64,000 bases of DNA from Bacillus sp. Y1 (GTDB lineage Bacteria > Bacillota > Bacilli > Bacillales > Cytobacillaceae). The notes beneath the pieces were generated by a model, which had not been told where the DNA came from, ran no database searches, and saw only the letters and a program-made list of their open reading frames with translations. The DNA lies in contig NZ_CP030028.1 of the NCBI RefSeq assembly GCF_003586445.1, forward strand, positions 2,060,501-2,124,500. Direction: 5' to 3'. Below, piece after piece: positions 1 through 9,074 of the stretch; the first letter of the stretch is position 1; every line of letters starts with the position of its first letter. The position numbers and the translations under genes are program-made.

Positions 1-1305
1 ATATGATCGTTCAAACAATTCCATTTGGTCCTTTAGCGGGACGGTGACATCATTGCTCTCTTTAATAAAATGGTCCACTGTTGATAAGGGGATCATCATT
101 TCTTTCATTTGCATTTTGCTTCGATATTGGAAAGGTAAATGAGAGTATTGAATCTCATCTTCATCCATAATAATGTTCATGGCAGCTTCAATGATATGTT
201 CAAGTTCTCGAACATTTCCGAGCCAATCATATTCCATGAAGGATCTAGTCACTTCTTCAGATAAACCTTTTACATTCATTTGAAAACGTTCATTATACTT
301 TTCAATAAAATGTTGAACAAGAAGGGGAATATCTTCCTTTCGATCCCTTAACGGTGGAACAAAGAGAGTGACAACTCCCAGTCGATAATACAAGTCTTTT
401 CGTAAATGATCATTGGCAATCGCATCAATTGGGTCCTCGTTAATATTGGCAATGACTCTTACATCTACCGCTGTATCCTTTGTATCACCCACACGACGAA
501 TCATTTTTTCCTGTAGAACTCGTAATAATTTGGCTTGAAGATTTAGATTTAAGGAGTTTATTTCATCCAGTAATAATGTACCGCCATTTGCTTGTTCAAA
601 TAACCCTGGTGAGTCAACAGCACCTGTAAATGCTCCACGTTTTGTTCCGAATAATAGACTTTCTATTAAATTATCGGGTAGGGCTGCACAGTTTTGTGAA
701 ATAAAAGGAGCCGAAAACCGGCTGCTAGCATTATGAATACTTTGCGCAAACAGCTCCTTTCCCGTTCCGGTTTCACCAACAATTAACACATAAGAAGAGG
801 TTCGTGCAGCACGTTTCGCAAATTCAATCACTTCTTTTATCGCAGGACTATTGCCGATAATATGATCGAACGTAAACCGAGTCGTCCCTTTTGTATTCAT
901 ATTTCCTTTTATAAGGCGTTCTAGTTTCGTGACATCATTGGCAATTTCAACGGCTCCTTGAATTTCACCATCTTTAAAAATAGGGAAAGTATTGTTGATC
1001 GTTGTAATTTCTCGACCTTTATTGTTGAAGTAGGTTTGTTTTACATTCGTGGTCTCTTTGCCTTCTTGAAGTGCTTGTACAAGAGTACTAGATTGATCGT
1101 CTTTAAACATAAACACATCTAGTAGGTTTTTATCAATTACATCGTGTAAATCCATTGATTCCATCTGCATCATTTTCTTGTTATAAATTATGGTCTTCCC
1201 GGTTTCGTCCACTGCGTGAACGCCAACCTCTACCTCGTCCAAAATCCTCTCATATAACTTATTTACATATTGAAGATACGATAATGATTTCTTTGAATTT
1301 TCCAT
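1..1305 (-). CDS. rocR: RocR-like sigma-54-dependent transcriptional activator (3' end cut by window)
   Basis: This is the first 435 codons of an enhancer-binding protein; the C-terminal Fis-type HTH lies beyond the window start. Translation begins MENSKKSLSYLQYVNKLYER. A PAS-like sensor covers roughly residues 10-120. An AAA+ sigma-54 interaction domain follows, with Walker A GETGTGKE near 178-185, the sigma-54 contact loop GAFTGA near 222-228 and the Walker B-like stretch TLLLDEIN. The ATG at 1303-1305 is preceded by AAGGGAGAA. RocR proteins of Bacillus are about 460 aa and activate arginine/ornithine catabolic operons from -24/-12 promoters when ornithine or citrulline is present. The gene diverges from rocA, whose promoter is a perfect -24/-12 element, so its target is very probably the adjacent roc operon and the nearby permease. 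The effector is inferred from the family. Confidence 0.88.
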   Translation of the reverse strand, partial: MENSKKSLSYLQYVNKLYERILDEVEVGVHAVDETGKTIIYNKKMMQMESMDLHDVIDKNLLDVFMFKDDQSSTLVQALQEGKETTNVKQTYFNNKGREITTINNTFPIFKDGEIQGAVEIANDVTKLERLIKGNMNTKGTTRFTFDHIIGNSPAIKEVIEFAKRAARTSSYVLIVGETGTGKELFAQSIHNASSRFSAPFISQNCAALPDNLIESLLFGTKRGAFTGAVDSPGLFEQANGGTLLLDEINSLNLNLQAKLLRVLQEKMIRRVGDTKDTAVDVRVIANINEDPIDAIANDHLRKDLYYRLGVVTLFVPPLRDRKEDIPLLVQHFIEKYNERFQMNVKGLSEEVTRSFMEYDWLGNVRELEHIIEAAMNIIMDEDEIQYSHLPFQYRSKMQMKEMMIPLSTVDHFIKESNDVTVPLKDQMELFERSY

Positions 1306-1365
1306 GAGTGTTCTCCCTTGAATTAGTCCCATTACCAACTATTTAATCAAAACAAACTTCATAAC

Positions 1366-1423
1366 GCAAAATAATTTTTGCTATTTGTGACAAAAAAACG
1401 AAAAAAGCGCAAAAATTTATTGC
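1366..1423. promoter_or_regulatory. Candidate RocR upstream activating sites
   Basis: Two GCAAAA/TTTTGC dyads lie upstream of the rocA -24/-12 promoter. The first, 1366-1381, is a perfect 6+4+6 palindrome (GCAAAA-TAAT-TTTTGC). The second, 1409-1423, is an imperfect version with outer arms GCAA/TTGC. Their centres are about 42 bp apart, close to four helical turns, which suits an enhancer-binding protein. A related dyad lies before the permease at 6001-6021. Assignment to RocR is inference from position. Confidence 0.5.
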
Positions 1424-1466
1424 ATCTAAATAAAGCGAAACCTTTATGTGGCGCAAAAATAAAAGT

Positions 1467-1482
1467 TGGCACAAAACTTGCA
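1467..1482 (+). promoter_or_regulatory. Sigma-54 (-24/-12) promoter of rocA
   Basis: TGGCAC at 1467-1472 and TTGCA at 1478-1482 give the invariant GG and GC dinucleotides with exactly 10 bases between them (GG 1468-1469, GC 1480-1481). This is the canonical SigL/RpoN element. It lies about 36 bp upstream of the chosen rocA start and faces the sigma-54 activator gene. Confidence 0.93.
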
Positions 1483-1517
1483 TTAAACATTTTGAAGAAT
1501 CAAAAGGGGGAAAAAGA

Positions 1518-3062
1518 ATGAAACCTTATACACATGAACCATTTACCAAATTTTCAATTGAAGAAAATAAACATTCCTTTCAAGAAGCTCTAGCTTATGT
1601 CCAAACACAACTAGGAAAAGATTACCCAGTGATCATTGGAGATGAAGAAATTACAACAGAAGAGAAAATCGTTTCAATTAATCCTGCGAATAAGGAAGAG
1701 ATGATTGGTACCGTATCTATGGCTAATCAAGAGCTAGCGGAGAAAGCGATGCAGGCTGCTCTGACAGCATTTGAAAGCTGGATAAAGTGGAAACCTGAGC
1801 ATCGTGCAAACATATTATTCCGTGCTGCTGCAATCATGCGCCGACGTAAACATGAATTTTCTAGTTATCTAGTAAAAGAAGCAGGGAAACCGTGGAACGA
1901 AGCGGATGCGGACACAGCAGAAGCCATTGATTTTCTTGAGTATTACGGGCGTCAAATGCTGAAGTTGAAGAACGGAATGGATGTGCAAAGTCGAGTAGGT
2001 GAGTACAATCAATTTCACTATATTCCACTTGGAGTTGGAGTGATTATTTCACCGTTTAATTTTCCGCTTGCAATTATGGCAGGAACGACGGTTGCAGCGA
2101 TTGTCACAGGAAATACGGTGTTATTAAAACCAGCCAATTCAACACCAGTCATTGCAGCAAAATTTGTAGAGTTAATGTATGAGGCGGGATTGCCTAAGGG
2201 AGTGTTGAATTACGTACCTGGCAGTGGAGCGCAAATCGGAGATTATCTTGTTGATCATCCGAAAACTCGCTTTGTGTCGTTCACGGGTTCTCGTGAAGTG
2301 GGCTGCCGAATCAACGAGCGTGCAGCTAAAGTTCATCCTGGACAAATTTGGATCAAGCGAGTGATCGCTGAAATGGGTGGAAAAGACACGGTAGTCGTTG
2401 ATAACGATGCAGATTTAGATCTTGCTGCTGCTTCGATTGTTTACTCGGCTTTTGGCTTTTCAGGACAAAAATGCTCAGCAGGTTCACGAGCGGTAGTACA
2501 CCAAGATGTGTATGAGGAAGTGCTAGAAAAAGCTGTTGCCATAACAGGTAAGCTGACTGTCGGGAGTCCAGAATTACAAGAAACCTACATGGGACCTGTT
2601 ATTGATGAAAAAGCATACAAAAAAATCATGGAGTATATCGAAATCGGCAAACAAGAGGGCATGCTAATGGCCGGTGGTGAAGGAGACGATTCTAAAGGAT
2701 TCTTCATAAAGCCAACCATCTTTGCCGATGTAGATGAAAAGGCGCGATTAATGCAAGAAGAAATCTTTGGCCCCGTTCTAGCATTCTGTAAAGCTCGTGA
2801 CTTTGACCATATGATGGAGATCGCAAATAACACGGATTACGGACTAACTGGTGCCCTTATCTCTAACAATCGAGAGCATATCGAACGAGCTAGAGAAGAA
2901 TTTCATGTTGGTAATCTTTATTTCAACCGAGGCTGTACAGGTGCCATCGTTGGCTATCAACCTTTTGGTGGATTTAATATGTCAGGCACAGACTCTAAAG
3001 CAGGTGGGCCTGATTATTTACTGTTGCATATGCAAGCAAAAACAACTTCAGAAACTCTATAA
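1518..3062 (+). CDS. rocA: 1-pyrroline-5-carboxylate dehydrogenase (first copy)
   Basis: NAD-dependent aldehyde dehydrogenase oxidising L-glutamate gamma-semialdehyde (P5C) to glutamate, the last shared step of arginine, ornithine and proline degradation. The ATG at 1518 is chosen because it follows AAAGGGGGAAAAAG and gives 514 aa, the usual family length. An upstream in-frame ATG at 1446 overlaps the -24/-12 promoter and cannot be the start. The catalytic Cys lies in [10 protein letters not shown] (near residue 319) and the general-base Glu in AEMGGKD (near 285). The protein is cytoplasmic. It is the first gene of an operon with rocD (17 bp gap) and rocG. A second copy of the same length is at 54125-55669; long blocks are identical between the two, so they are paralogues under separate sigma-54 control. 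Confidence 0.96.
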   Translation: MKPYTHEPFTKFSIEENKHSFQEALAYVQTQLGKDYPVIIGDEEITTEEKIVSINPANKEEMIGTVSMANQELAEKAMQAALTAFESWIKWKPEHRANILFRAAAIMRRRKHEFSSYLVKEAGKPWNEADADTAEAIDFLEYYGRQMLKLKNGMDVQSRVGEYNQFHYIPLGVGVIISPFNFPLAIMAGTTVAAIVTGNTVLLKPANSTPVIAAKFVELMYEAGLPKGVLNYVPGSGAQIGDYLVDHPKTRFVSFTGSREVGCRINERAAKVHPGQIWIKRVIAEMGGKDTVVVDNDADLDLAAASIVYSAFGFSGQKCSAGSRAVVHQDVYEEVLEKAVAITGKLTVGSPELQETYMGPVIDEKAYKKIMEYIEIGKQEGMLMAGGEGDDSKGFFIKPTIFADVDEKARLMQEEIFGPVLAFCKARDFDHMMEIANNTDYGLTGALISNNREHIERAREEFHVGNLYFNRGCTGAIVGYQPFGGFNMSGTDSKAGGPDYLLLHMQAKTTSETL

Positions 3063-3079
3063 AACAAGGAGGTAACACA

Positions 3080-4285
3080 ATGAATCAAACAACTTCTAAA
3101 ACTACTAATATTATTGAACAAACTCAAAAATTTGGAGCAAACAATTATCATCCGTTACCAATCGTAATTGAAAAAGCAGAAGGTGTATGGGTGGAAAATC
3201 CGGAAGGCGATCGTTATATGGATATGTTGAGTGCTTACTCAGCAGTGAATCAAGGGCATCGTCATCCGAAAATCATCCAAGCCCTGAAGGATCAAGCGGA
3301 TAAAGTCACACTAACGTCACGTGCCTTTCATAATGATCAGTTAGGACCTTGGTATGAAAAGATTTGTAAGCTAACGAATAAAGACATGGCACTGCCGATG
3401 AATACTGGGGCAGAAGCGGTAGAAACCGCCCTAAAAGCTGCTCGTCGCTGGGGCTACGATGTGAAAGGGATTGCTGAGAATCAAGCAGAAATCATTGCAT
3501 GCACAGGTAACTTCCATGGAAGAACTCTTGGAGCAGTGTCCTTATCATCAGATCCGGAGTACAAGCGTGGCTTTGGTCCACTTTTACCAGGGATTACGTT
3601 AATTCCTTACGGTGATCTAGAAGCTCTAAAGGGAGCCATCACACCAAATACTGCCGCATTCTTAATGGAACCAATTCAAGGAGAAGCGGGAATTCTTTTA
3701 CCACAAGAAGGATTCTTAAAGGATGCTTCTGACTTATGTAAAGAACATAATGTATTGTTTATTGCAGACGAAATTCAAGTTGGCCTCGCGCGCACAGGAA
3801 AAATGTTTGCATGTGATTGGGAGGAAGTGGACCCAGATATCCTTATTTTAGGAAAAGCACTGGGTGGAGGAGTATTCCCAATCTCTTGCGTGGTCGCAAA
3901 CTCTGATGTTTTAGGAGTATTCAATCCAGGTTCACATGGATCTACATTTGGAGGAAATCCTCTTGCTTGTGCTGTTTCGCTTGCTGCTCTTGAAGTTATT
4001 GAGGAAGAAAATTTAGCTGAGCGTTCCCTCGAGTTAGGGGAGTATTTCCTGAATCAACTAAAAACGATCAACAATCCGAAGATAAAAGAAATTAGAGGGA
4101 AAGGGTTGTTTATCGGTGTGGAACTTACTGAAGCAGCTAGACCATATTGTGAGCAACTAAAGGAAGCTGGTTTGTTGTGTAAAGAAACCCATGAAACGGT
4201 TATTCGTTTTGCGCCACCATTAATAATAACAAAGGAAGAAATCGATTGGGCGTTTGAAAAAATTCAAAACGTGTTAGGTTCTTAA
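3080..4285 (+). CDS. rocD: Ornithine aminotransferase
   Basis: PLP-dependent class III aminotransferase converting ornithine and 2-oxoglutarate to glutamate semialdehyde/P5C and glutamate, so it feeds RocA encoded just upstream. The length, 401 aa, matches Bacillus RocD. The PLP-binding Lys is in [10 protein letters not shown] (near residue 259), with the cofactor-binding Asp in [29 protein letters not shown] is the conserved loop near the active site of the partner subunit. The start has a strong AAGGAGG eight bases upstream. It is the second gene of the roc operon, separated from rocA by 17 bp and from rocG by 45 bp. No defects are visible. Confidence 0.96.
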   Translation: MNQTTSKTTNIIEQTQKFGANNYHPLPIVIEKAEGVWVENPEGDRYMDMLSAYSAVNQGHRHPKIIQALKDQADKVTLTSRAFHNDQLGPWYEKICKLTNKDMALPMNTGAEAVETALKAARRWGYDVKGIAENQAEIIACTGNFHGRTLGAVSLSSDPEYKRGFGPLLPGITLIPYGDLEALKGAITPNTAAFLMEPIQGEAGILLPQEGFLKDASDLCKEHNVLFIADEIQVGLARTGKMFACDWEEVDPDILILGKALGGGVFPISCVVANSDVLGVFNPGSHGSTFGGNPLACAVSLAALEVIEEENLAERSLELGEYFLNQLKTINNPKIKEIRGKGLFIGVELTEAARPYCEQLKEAGLLCKETHETVIRFAPPLIITKEEIDWAFEKIQNVLGS

Positions 4286-4330
4286 TGTCAATCGTTAACC
4301 AATATTACTAAATCGACGAGGGGTAGAACT

Positions 4331-5623
4331 ATGCCTAAAAATACTGTGGTAAATGCGATCGAAAAGGATCAACAAAAGGAACAAGAATCACTTAACTTGT
4401 TTTACTCAACGCAAACGGTTATCCAAAAAGCCTTAAATAAGCTAGGTTATACACACGAAATGTATGAATTGTTAAAAGATCCAATCAGAATGCTAACAGT
4501 TCGTATTCCAGTCCGTATGGATGATGGGACGGTTCAAATTTTTACGGGATACCGTTCACAGCACAATGATGCTGTGGGACCGACAAAAGGAGGCGTGCGT
4601 TTCCATCCGGAAGTAGATGAGGAAGAGGTAAAGGCATTATCGATCTGGATGAGTTTGAAATGTGGGATCACGGATCTTCCTTATGGAGGCGGAAAAGGTG
4701 GAATTATTTGTGATCCGCGAAAGATGTCCTTTAGAGAACTCGAGAGATTAAGTCGTGGGTATGTCAGGGCAATCAGCCAAATTGTTGGACCAACAAAAGA
4801 TATTCCAGCACCAGATGTGTACACAAATTCACAAATTATGGCGTGGATGATGGATGAGTATAGCCGTTTGCGTGAGTTTGATTCTCCCGGTTTTATCACA
4901 GGAAAACCAATCGTATTAGGTGGATCTAAGGGCAGAGAAACGGCAACCGCCCGAGGAGTAACGATTTGCGTAGAAGAAGCTGTAAAGAAAAAAGGCTTTG
5001 AATTACAAGGAGCAAGAGTTGTCATTCAAGGGTTTGGAAATGCTGGAAGCTATTTAGCGAAATTTATGCACGATGCCGGGGCAAAGGTGATCGCAGTTTC
5101 AGATGTATATGGGGGAGTTCATGATCCAAATGGGCTCGATATCGATTATCTTCTCGATCGACGCGATAGTTTTGGAACCTTTTCTAAAATCTTTGAAAAC
5201 ACGATAAGTAATTCAGAGTTATTAGAGCTTGACTGTGATATTTTAGTACCTGCAGCTATTTCAAATCAAATTACCGCTCAAAATGCAGCCAATATTAAAG
5301 CGAAAATTGTGGTGGAAGCAGCAAATGGTCCAACCACTCTTGAAGCAACAACCATTTTAACAGAACGAGGAATATTGTTAGTGCCAGATATATTGGCAAG
5401 TGCCGGTGGAGTTACGGTTTCTTACTTTGAATGGGTGCAAAATAATCAAGGTTATTATTGGTCAGAGGAAGAGGTCGATGAAAAACTATCTAAGGTGATG
5501 ATCCATTCCTTTGAAAATATATATCAAACAGCTGCGCTCCATCGTGTAGATATGCGTTTAGCAGCATATATGGTAGGGATTAAAAAGATGGCAGAAGCGG
5601 CTAGATTCCGTGGATGGGTATAA
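4331..5623 (+). CDS. rocG: Catabolic NAD-specific glutamate dehydrogenase
   Basis: Oxidative deamination of glutamate to 2-oxoglutarate and ammonium, the exit of the arginine/ornithine route into the TCA cycle. The protein is 430 aa, similar to Bacillus RocG/GudB. The substrate-binding GPTKGGVRFHP motif, the catalytic Lys of PYGGGKGGI (near residue 122), PAPDVYTNSQ, and the dinucleotide-binding GFGNAGSYLAKF are all present. Its position after rocA-rocD supports the RocG name rather than GudB, though sequence alone cannot separate them with certainty. The ATG at 4331 follows a weak GAGGGGTAGAA site. Co-regulation by the sigma-54 promoter at 1467 is inferred from spacing and the absence of a terminator between the genes. 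Confidence 0.9.
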   Translation: MPKNTVVNAIEKDQQKEQESLNLFYSTQTVIQKALNKLGYTHEMYELLKDPIRMLTVRIPVRMDDGTVQIFTGYRSQHNDAVGPTKGGVRFHPEVDEEEVKALSIWMSLKCGITDLPYGGGKGGIICDPRKMSFRELERLSRGYVRAISQIVGPTKDIPAPDVYTNSQIMAWMMDEYSRLREFDSPGFITGKPIVLGGSKGRETATARGVTICVEEAVKKKGFELQGARVVIQGFGNAGSYLAKFMHDAGAKVIAVSDVYGGVHDPNGLDIDYLLDRRDSFGTFSKIFENTISNSELLELDCDILVPAAISNQITAQNAANIKAKIVVEAANGPTTLEATTILTERGILLVPDILASAGGVTVSYFEWVQNNQGYYWSEEEVDEKLSKVMIHSFENIYQTAALHRVDMRLAAYMVGIKKMAEAARFRGWV

Positions 5624-5706
5624 GGTAAGCAGTTGTAAAATAGGTTACTGAACCTATATTAGGCAGCCCTGTAAGTAAAAAAGATTTGTAAAAGGAGTGA
5701 ACCTAG

Positions 5707-5964
5707 TTGCTAGGTAAAGTATATGAATTTATTTATAGTCCTTGTTCCGGTACGATAGAGAAGGTTCTTACAGGGGAAAGTAACCATGTATATGAATGGG
5801 AAAAGTTATTCGTTATTAAAAAGACTAACGGGCGTACAGAAGAAATATCAATTGGGATTAGTGGACATATCACTTCTTTACATGTGAAAGAAGGCGAAGT
5901 TGTGAATCCTTTGACTGTACTAGCTACGATTCAGGATGACCTAATAATTACCGGATCTGATTAG
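5707..5964 (+). CDS. Small biotinyl/lipoyl-like hammerhead protein in the roc operon
   Basis: An 85-aa protein with a TTG start after AAAGGAGTGA. The C-terminal half (GISGHITSLHVKEGEVVNPL) has the spacing of a biotinyl/lipoyl carrier hammerhead. However, the tip of the hairpin, where carriers have a modified Lys (MKM or DKA type), shows no lysine between IGISGHI and LHV. A covalent cofactor is therefore unlikely. It lies 83 bp after rocG and before a strong terminator, so it is probably the last gene of the operon. I do not recognise a named family and cannot give a function; a structural or metabolite-binding accessory role is only a guess. The cysteine in YSPCSGTIEKV is the only notable reactive residue. 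Confidence 0.6.
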   Translation: MLGKVYEFIYSPCSGTIEKVLTGESNHVYEWEKLFVIKKTNGRTEEISIGISGHITSLHVKEGEVVNPLTVLATIQDDLIITGSD

Positions 5965-5971
5965 AAATTAA

Positions 5972-6004
5972 AACTCTTTCCTATCAAACGGAAAGAGTTT
6001 TTTT
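5972..6004 (+). terminator. Rho-independent terminator of the roc operon
   Basis: AACTCTTTCC / GGAAAGAGTT stem followed by seven T residues, eight bases after the stop of the lipoyl-like gene. Confidence 0.9.
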
Positions 6005-6021
6005 GCATCCCTAATGCAAAA
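6001..6021. promoter_or_regulatory. Candidate RocR site before the permease
   Basis: A perfect 8+5+8 dyad, TTTTGCAT-CCCTA-ATGCAAAA, overlaps the end of the roc terminator and lies about 73 bp upstream of the permease -24 element. A further direct ATGCAAAA copy is at 6033-6040. The core resembles the dyads before rocA. Confidence 0.45.
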
Positions 6022-6092
6022 TTCAATTTTAAATGCAAAAATACTTGGCATAATATGTTCGGAAAAAGTTCACAATTTAAGCTTTTCTATTT

Positions 6093-6108
6093 TGGCATGA
6101 AATTTGCA
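6093..6108 (+). promoter_or_regulatory. Sigma-54 (-24/-12) promoter of the permease gene
   Basis: TTGGCAT at 6092-6098 and TTTGCA at 6103-6108 put GG (6094-6095) and GC (6106-6107) 10 bases apart. This is the third element in the roc/put family of promoters in this window. Confidence 0.88.
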
Positions 6109-6154
6109 ATATAGAAGATGTAAACGCATACTTACAAGGGAAAAGGGGGATATA

Positions 6155-7579
6155 ATGAATTTACCGGACAACAACACTTCACATGAATTAAAAAGAACAA
6201 TGAAGACACGTCACTTATTTATGATCTCATTAGGAGGGGTAATAGGATCAGGGTTGTTCTTAGGATCTGGCTACACGATTAGCGAAGCGGGTCCGATGGG
6301 GGCAATACTTTCTTATCTAGTGGGTGGAATTATTATGTTTTTAACAATGCTGTGCCTTGGTGAGTTATCTGTTGCCATGCCAGTATCAGGCTCCTTTCAA
6401 ACATACACGACCAAATTTATCGGACCAGGAACGGGATTTGCCCTGGGTTGGTTATATTGGCTCGGGTGGTCTGTAACGGTTGCGTTGGAATTCCTTGCAG
6501 CAGGACAGTTGATGGAAAGATGGTTTCCAGATGTTCCGGTTTGGATATGGAGTGGGATCTTTGCTGTCGTCTTGTTCTCCTTGAATGCATTATCGGCTAG
6601 AGCTTTTGCGGAAGCAGAATTCTGGTTTTCTAGTATTAAAATATTAGCCATTCTAGTTTTTATTGTGTTAGGTGGAGCAGCCTTGTTCGGATTCGTCGAT
6701 TTAAAAGGTGGACAAGAAGCGCCGTTCTTATCAAATTTTACTTCTCATGGCTTGCTTCCGAACGGCTTTTCCGCGTTAATTATCACTATGATTGCAGTTA
6801 ACTTTTCCTTTCAGGGTACAGAATTAATTGGGATTGCTGCTGGGGAAAGTGAAAACCCAGAGACAACCATTCCTAGATCGATCAAGCAAACGGTATGGAG
6901 AACTCTTGTATTCTTTGTCCTAGCAATTTTTGTGGTTGCTGGATTAATTCCGATGGAAAAAGCAGGAGTGATTGAGAGTCCTTTTGTTGTTGTATTTGAT
7001 AGCATTGGAATACCGTATGCGGCAGATATTATGAATTTTGTTATTCTAACAGCCTTACTGTCAGTTGGAAATTCAGGTTTGTATGCGGCTACTCGTATGT
7101 TATATGCAATGTCAAAAGAAAAAATGGCAAGTCCAGTTTTAACAAAAGTAAACAAAAAGGGTGTACCGATGAATGCATTGATTTTAACAATGGGGATTTC
7201 TCTATTGTCACTGCTTTCAGGATTTTTCGCAGCAGAAACGGTGTTTGTATGGCTGCTTTCAATTGCTGGACTCGGTGCACAAGTTGGTTGGATTTCAATT
7301 ACTGCTTCTCAAATTGCTTTCCGTAGAAAATATATACGGGACGGAGGTAAGCTAGAGGATCTAAAATTTAAAACACCATTTTTCCCGGTACTTCCAATCA
7401 TCGCGCTTACATTAAATATTATTGTACTTGCTAGCTTAGCATTTGACTCAGAACAACGATTAGCCCTATATCTAGGCGTACCGTTTGTCATTGCATGCTA
7501 CTTGATTTATCACTTCAAGATAAAAGATCAACATGAAAATAAGGAAGAAGCAAATTACCAAGTACGAAAAATACAGTAA
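6155..7579 (+). CDS. rocE: Amino-acid permease, RocE-like (APC superfamily)
   Basis: A 474-aa membrane protein with about 12 hydrophobic segments, starting MNLPDNNTSHELKRTMKTRH. The ATG at 6155 is chosen because AAAAGGGGGAT precedes it and longer versions would run into the -12 element. The N-terminal APC signature (LISLGGVIGSGLFLGSGYTI-type, seen as SLGGVIGSGLFLGSG) and the GTELIGIAAGESENPETTIP motif are typical of basic/GABA amino-acid permeases (RocE, GabP, LysP group). Its own -24/-12 promoter and the RocR-like dyad tie it to arginine or ornithine uptake. The exact substrate is inferred from context; proline or another amino acid remains possible. Confidence 0.82.
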   Translation: MNLPDNNTSHELKRTMKTRHLFMISLGGVIGSGLFLGSGYTISEAGPMGAILSYLVGGIIMFLTMLCLGELSVAMPVSGSFQTYTTKFIGPGTGFALGWLYWLGWSVTVALEFLAAGQLMERWFPDVPVWIWSGIFAVVLFSLNALSARAFAEAEFWFSSIKILAILVFIVLGGAALFGFVDLKGGQEAPFLSNFTSHGLLPNGFSALIITMIAVNFSFQGTELIGIAAGESENPETTIPRSIKQTVWRTLVFFVLAIFVVAGLIPMEKAGVIESPFVVVFDSIGIPYAADIMNFVILTALLSVGNSGLYAATRMLYAMSKEKMASPVLTKVNKKGVPMNALILTMGISLLSLLSGFFAAETVFVWLLSIAGLGAQVGWISITASQIAFRRKYIRDGGKLEDLKFKTPFFPVLPIIALTLNIIVLASLAFDSEQRLALYLGVPFVIACYLIYHFKIKDQHENKEEANYQVRKIQ

Positions 7580-7590
7580 CCATACAATAC

Positions 7591-7638
7591 AAGAAAGCTT
7601 TATGCTCCGTATGGATATAGAGCTTTCTTTTGTTTTTT
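7591..7638 (+). terminator. Terminator after permease
   Basis: AAGAAAGCT / AGCTTTCTT stem with an AT-rich loop followed by TTGTTTTTTT. Confidence 0.8.
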
Positions 7639-7701
7639 TCAGGGTGATATTAGGATGGTTTAATATGGTAAAGTGATTTGTCTAAGTACGAGACAATGAT
7701 T

Positions 7702-7755
7702 ACGTTGAGAAAGATGGAAATGTGATTCGACGATATTGGATAGAAGTGGAGTAAT
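7702..7755 (+). pseudogene. Possible gene-tail remnant
   Basis: A short reading frame without a start reads NDYVEKDGNVIRRYWIEVE and stop. The composition looks like a genuine protein C-terminus rather than random intergenic sequence, but the frame is closed by a stop only a few codons upstream. No family is recognised. The remainder of the 7640-7890 gap shows nothing else clear. Confidence 0.25.
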
Positions 7756-7893
7756 ACTATTTATATAAACACACTTACTACCGGAGTTCCAAAGCAGGAA
7801 TAGTATTTATTCTTGAAACCTTTACACTCATTACACGTATATAGTTGTAAGGAGCTGTAAACGCCGATTCTTCCAATGAGAGGGGAAAGTGTG

Positions 7894-8175
7894 ATGAGTG
7901 TATACGTAGGTGTTGGGATTATAAGTGCTTATATTGTATTATCATTATTACTTGTACCGGTGCAGTATAAGTATATAAAACAATTGAAAGAGACTCAAAA
8001 AAGAAACAAGGAAAGAGGAGTTTCTGAAGAAGACCACTATAATCAAATGAGCTTTGAAACAGAGCAGTTACATTTTAATGCGCAAGGAAATCTCTTGTTC
8101 ATAGGAGCCAATCTGTTGGCAACCCTTGTTTACAAATGGAAAAATAGAAAGAAGAATAATGCAATTAAATATTGA
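7894..8175 (+). CDS. DUF3949-like small membrane protein
   Basis: A 93-aa protein beginning MSVYVGVGIISAYIVLSLLL. The ATG at 7894 follows GAGGGGAAAG; an upstream in-frame ATG at 7876 lies before this site. It has an N-terminal membrane helix, a charged middle (KETQKRNKERG), the phrase MSFETEQLHFNAQGNLLFIGANLLA and a second hydrophobic segment with a basic tail. The QLHFNAQGN block is what I associate with the Bacillus DUF3949 family, whose function is unknown. It stands alone between a permease and an MBL hydrolase. Confidence 0.6.
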   Translation: MSVYVGVGIISAYIVLSLLLVPVQYKYIKQLKETQKRNKERGVSEEDHYNQMSFETEQLHFNAQGNLLFIGANLLATLVYKWKNRKKNNAIKY

Positions 8176-8289
8176 TAAATAAAATTTTATATGTTATAAT
8201 ATAAAATTTATGTTGAATTCAATCTCCCTTGATGATAAATTGGTAAAGTACCAATTGGTATTTCTGGTTTATCAGGGAGGAGGAATAGT

Positions 8290-9006
8290 GTGAGGATTTA
8301 TAATGGTGTGGCTATCTTGCAACTACACATACAAGGATTTACATTAAACCCAACCTTATTGTGGGATGATGAAGTTGCCGTATTAATTGATACGGGGATG
8401 CCTGGACAATTGGAAGAAATTCAACAGGCAATGAATAATGCAGGAGTCCCGTTTGAACGATTGAAAGCTGTTATGCTCACTCATCAAGACTTGGATCACA
8501 TAGGGGCACTTCCTGATATTTTATCGATCGCAACACAGGAAATAGAAGTGTATGCACATGAACTTGATAAACCATATATTGAAGGGAAAATGCCATTACT
8601 AAAAACCGATCCCGATCGAATGAGTAAAGAAGCGTGGGACGCCTTACCTGATTCAATGAAAGTTCTATACCAAAATCCTCCTGCATCACTTGTGGATAAA
8701 ACATTACATGGAGGAGAATATCTTCCTTTTGCAGGTGGTATACAAGTATTAAACACCCCAGGCCATACGCCTGGTCACATCAGTCTCTACCACAATGCCA
8801 GCAAAACATTAATTGCGGGAGATGCAATGGTTGTATCAAACGGAATATTGAGAGGTCCTATTCCACAAACAACTTTAGATTTGGAAACAGCCTATAAATC
8901 TTTGGAACAGTTTTTAGATTTGGAAATAGATCAAGTGATTTGTTATCACGGTGGATTATTTGTAATAGAGGATAAAAAACAACTCGAACAATTATTGCTA
9001 ACTTAA
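8290..9006 (+). CDS. MBL-fold metallo-hydrolase (YflN-type)
   Basis: A 238-aa metallo-beta-lactamase-fold hydrolase. The GTG start follows GGGAGGAGGAATA. The metal motif is THQDLDHIG (H65, D67, D69, H70), the variant common in the YflN-type branch. TPGHTPGHISLY supplies the next His ligand and AGDAM the bridging Asp. A late CYHGG His completes the di-metal set. The substrate cannot be read from sequence; lactonase, glyoxalase II-like and thioesterase activities occur in this branch. The gene appears monocistronic: upstream is an AT-rich gap and downstream a tandem repeat array. Confidence 0.8.
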   Translation: MRIYNGVAILQLHIQGFTLNPTLLWDDEVAVLIDTGMPGQLEEIQQAMNNAGVPFERLKAVMLTHQDLDHIGALPDILSIATQEIEVYAHELDKPYIEGKMPLLKTDPDRMSKEAWDALPDSMKVLYQNPPASLVDKTLHGGEYLPFAGGIQVLNTPGHTPGHISLYHNASKTLIAGDAMVVSNGILRGPIPQTTLDLETAYKSLEQFLDLEIDQVICYHGGLFVIEDKKQLEQLLLT

Positions 9007-9074
9007 TTCATTTAATTGAGGTTTGTGAGCTGCCATTTATGGTAGTTTTTTTATTATAGATGTTTGGATTTATG

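Noticed and set aside
1446..1517. Upstream ATG extension of the first P5C dehydrogenase
   Set aside because: It runs through the -24/-12 promoter, so it cannot be translated from the sigma-54 transcript; the ATG at 1518 has the ribosome binding site.
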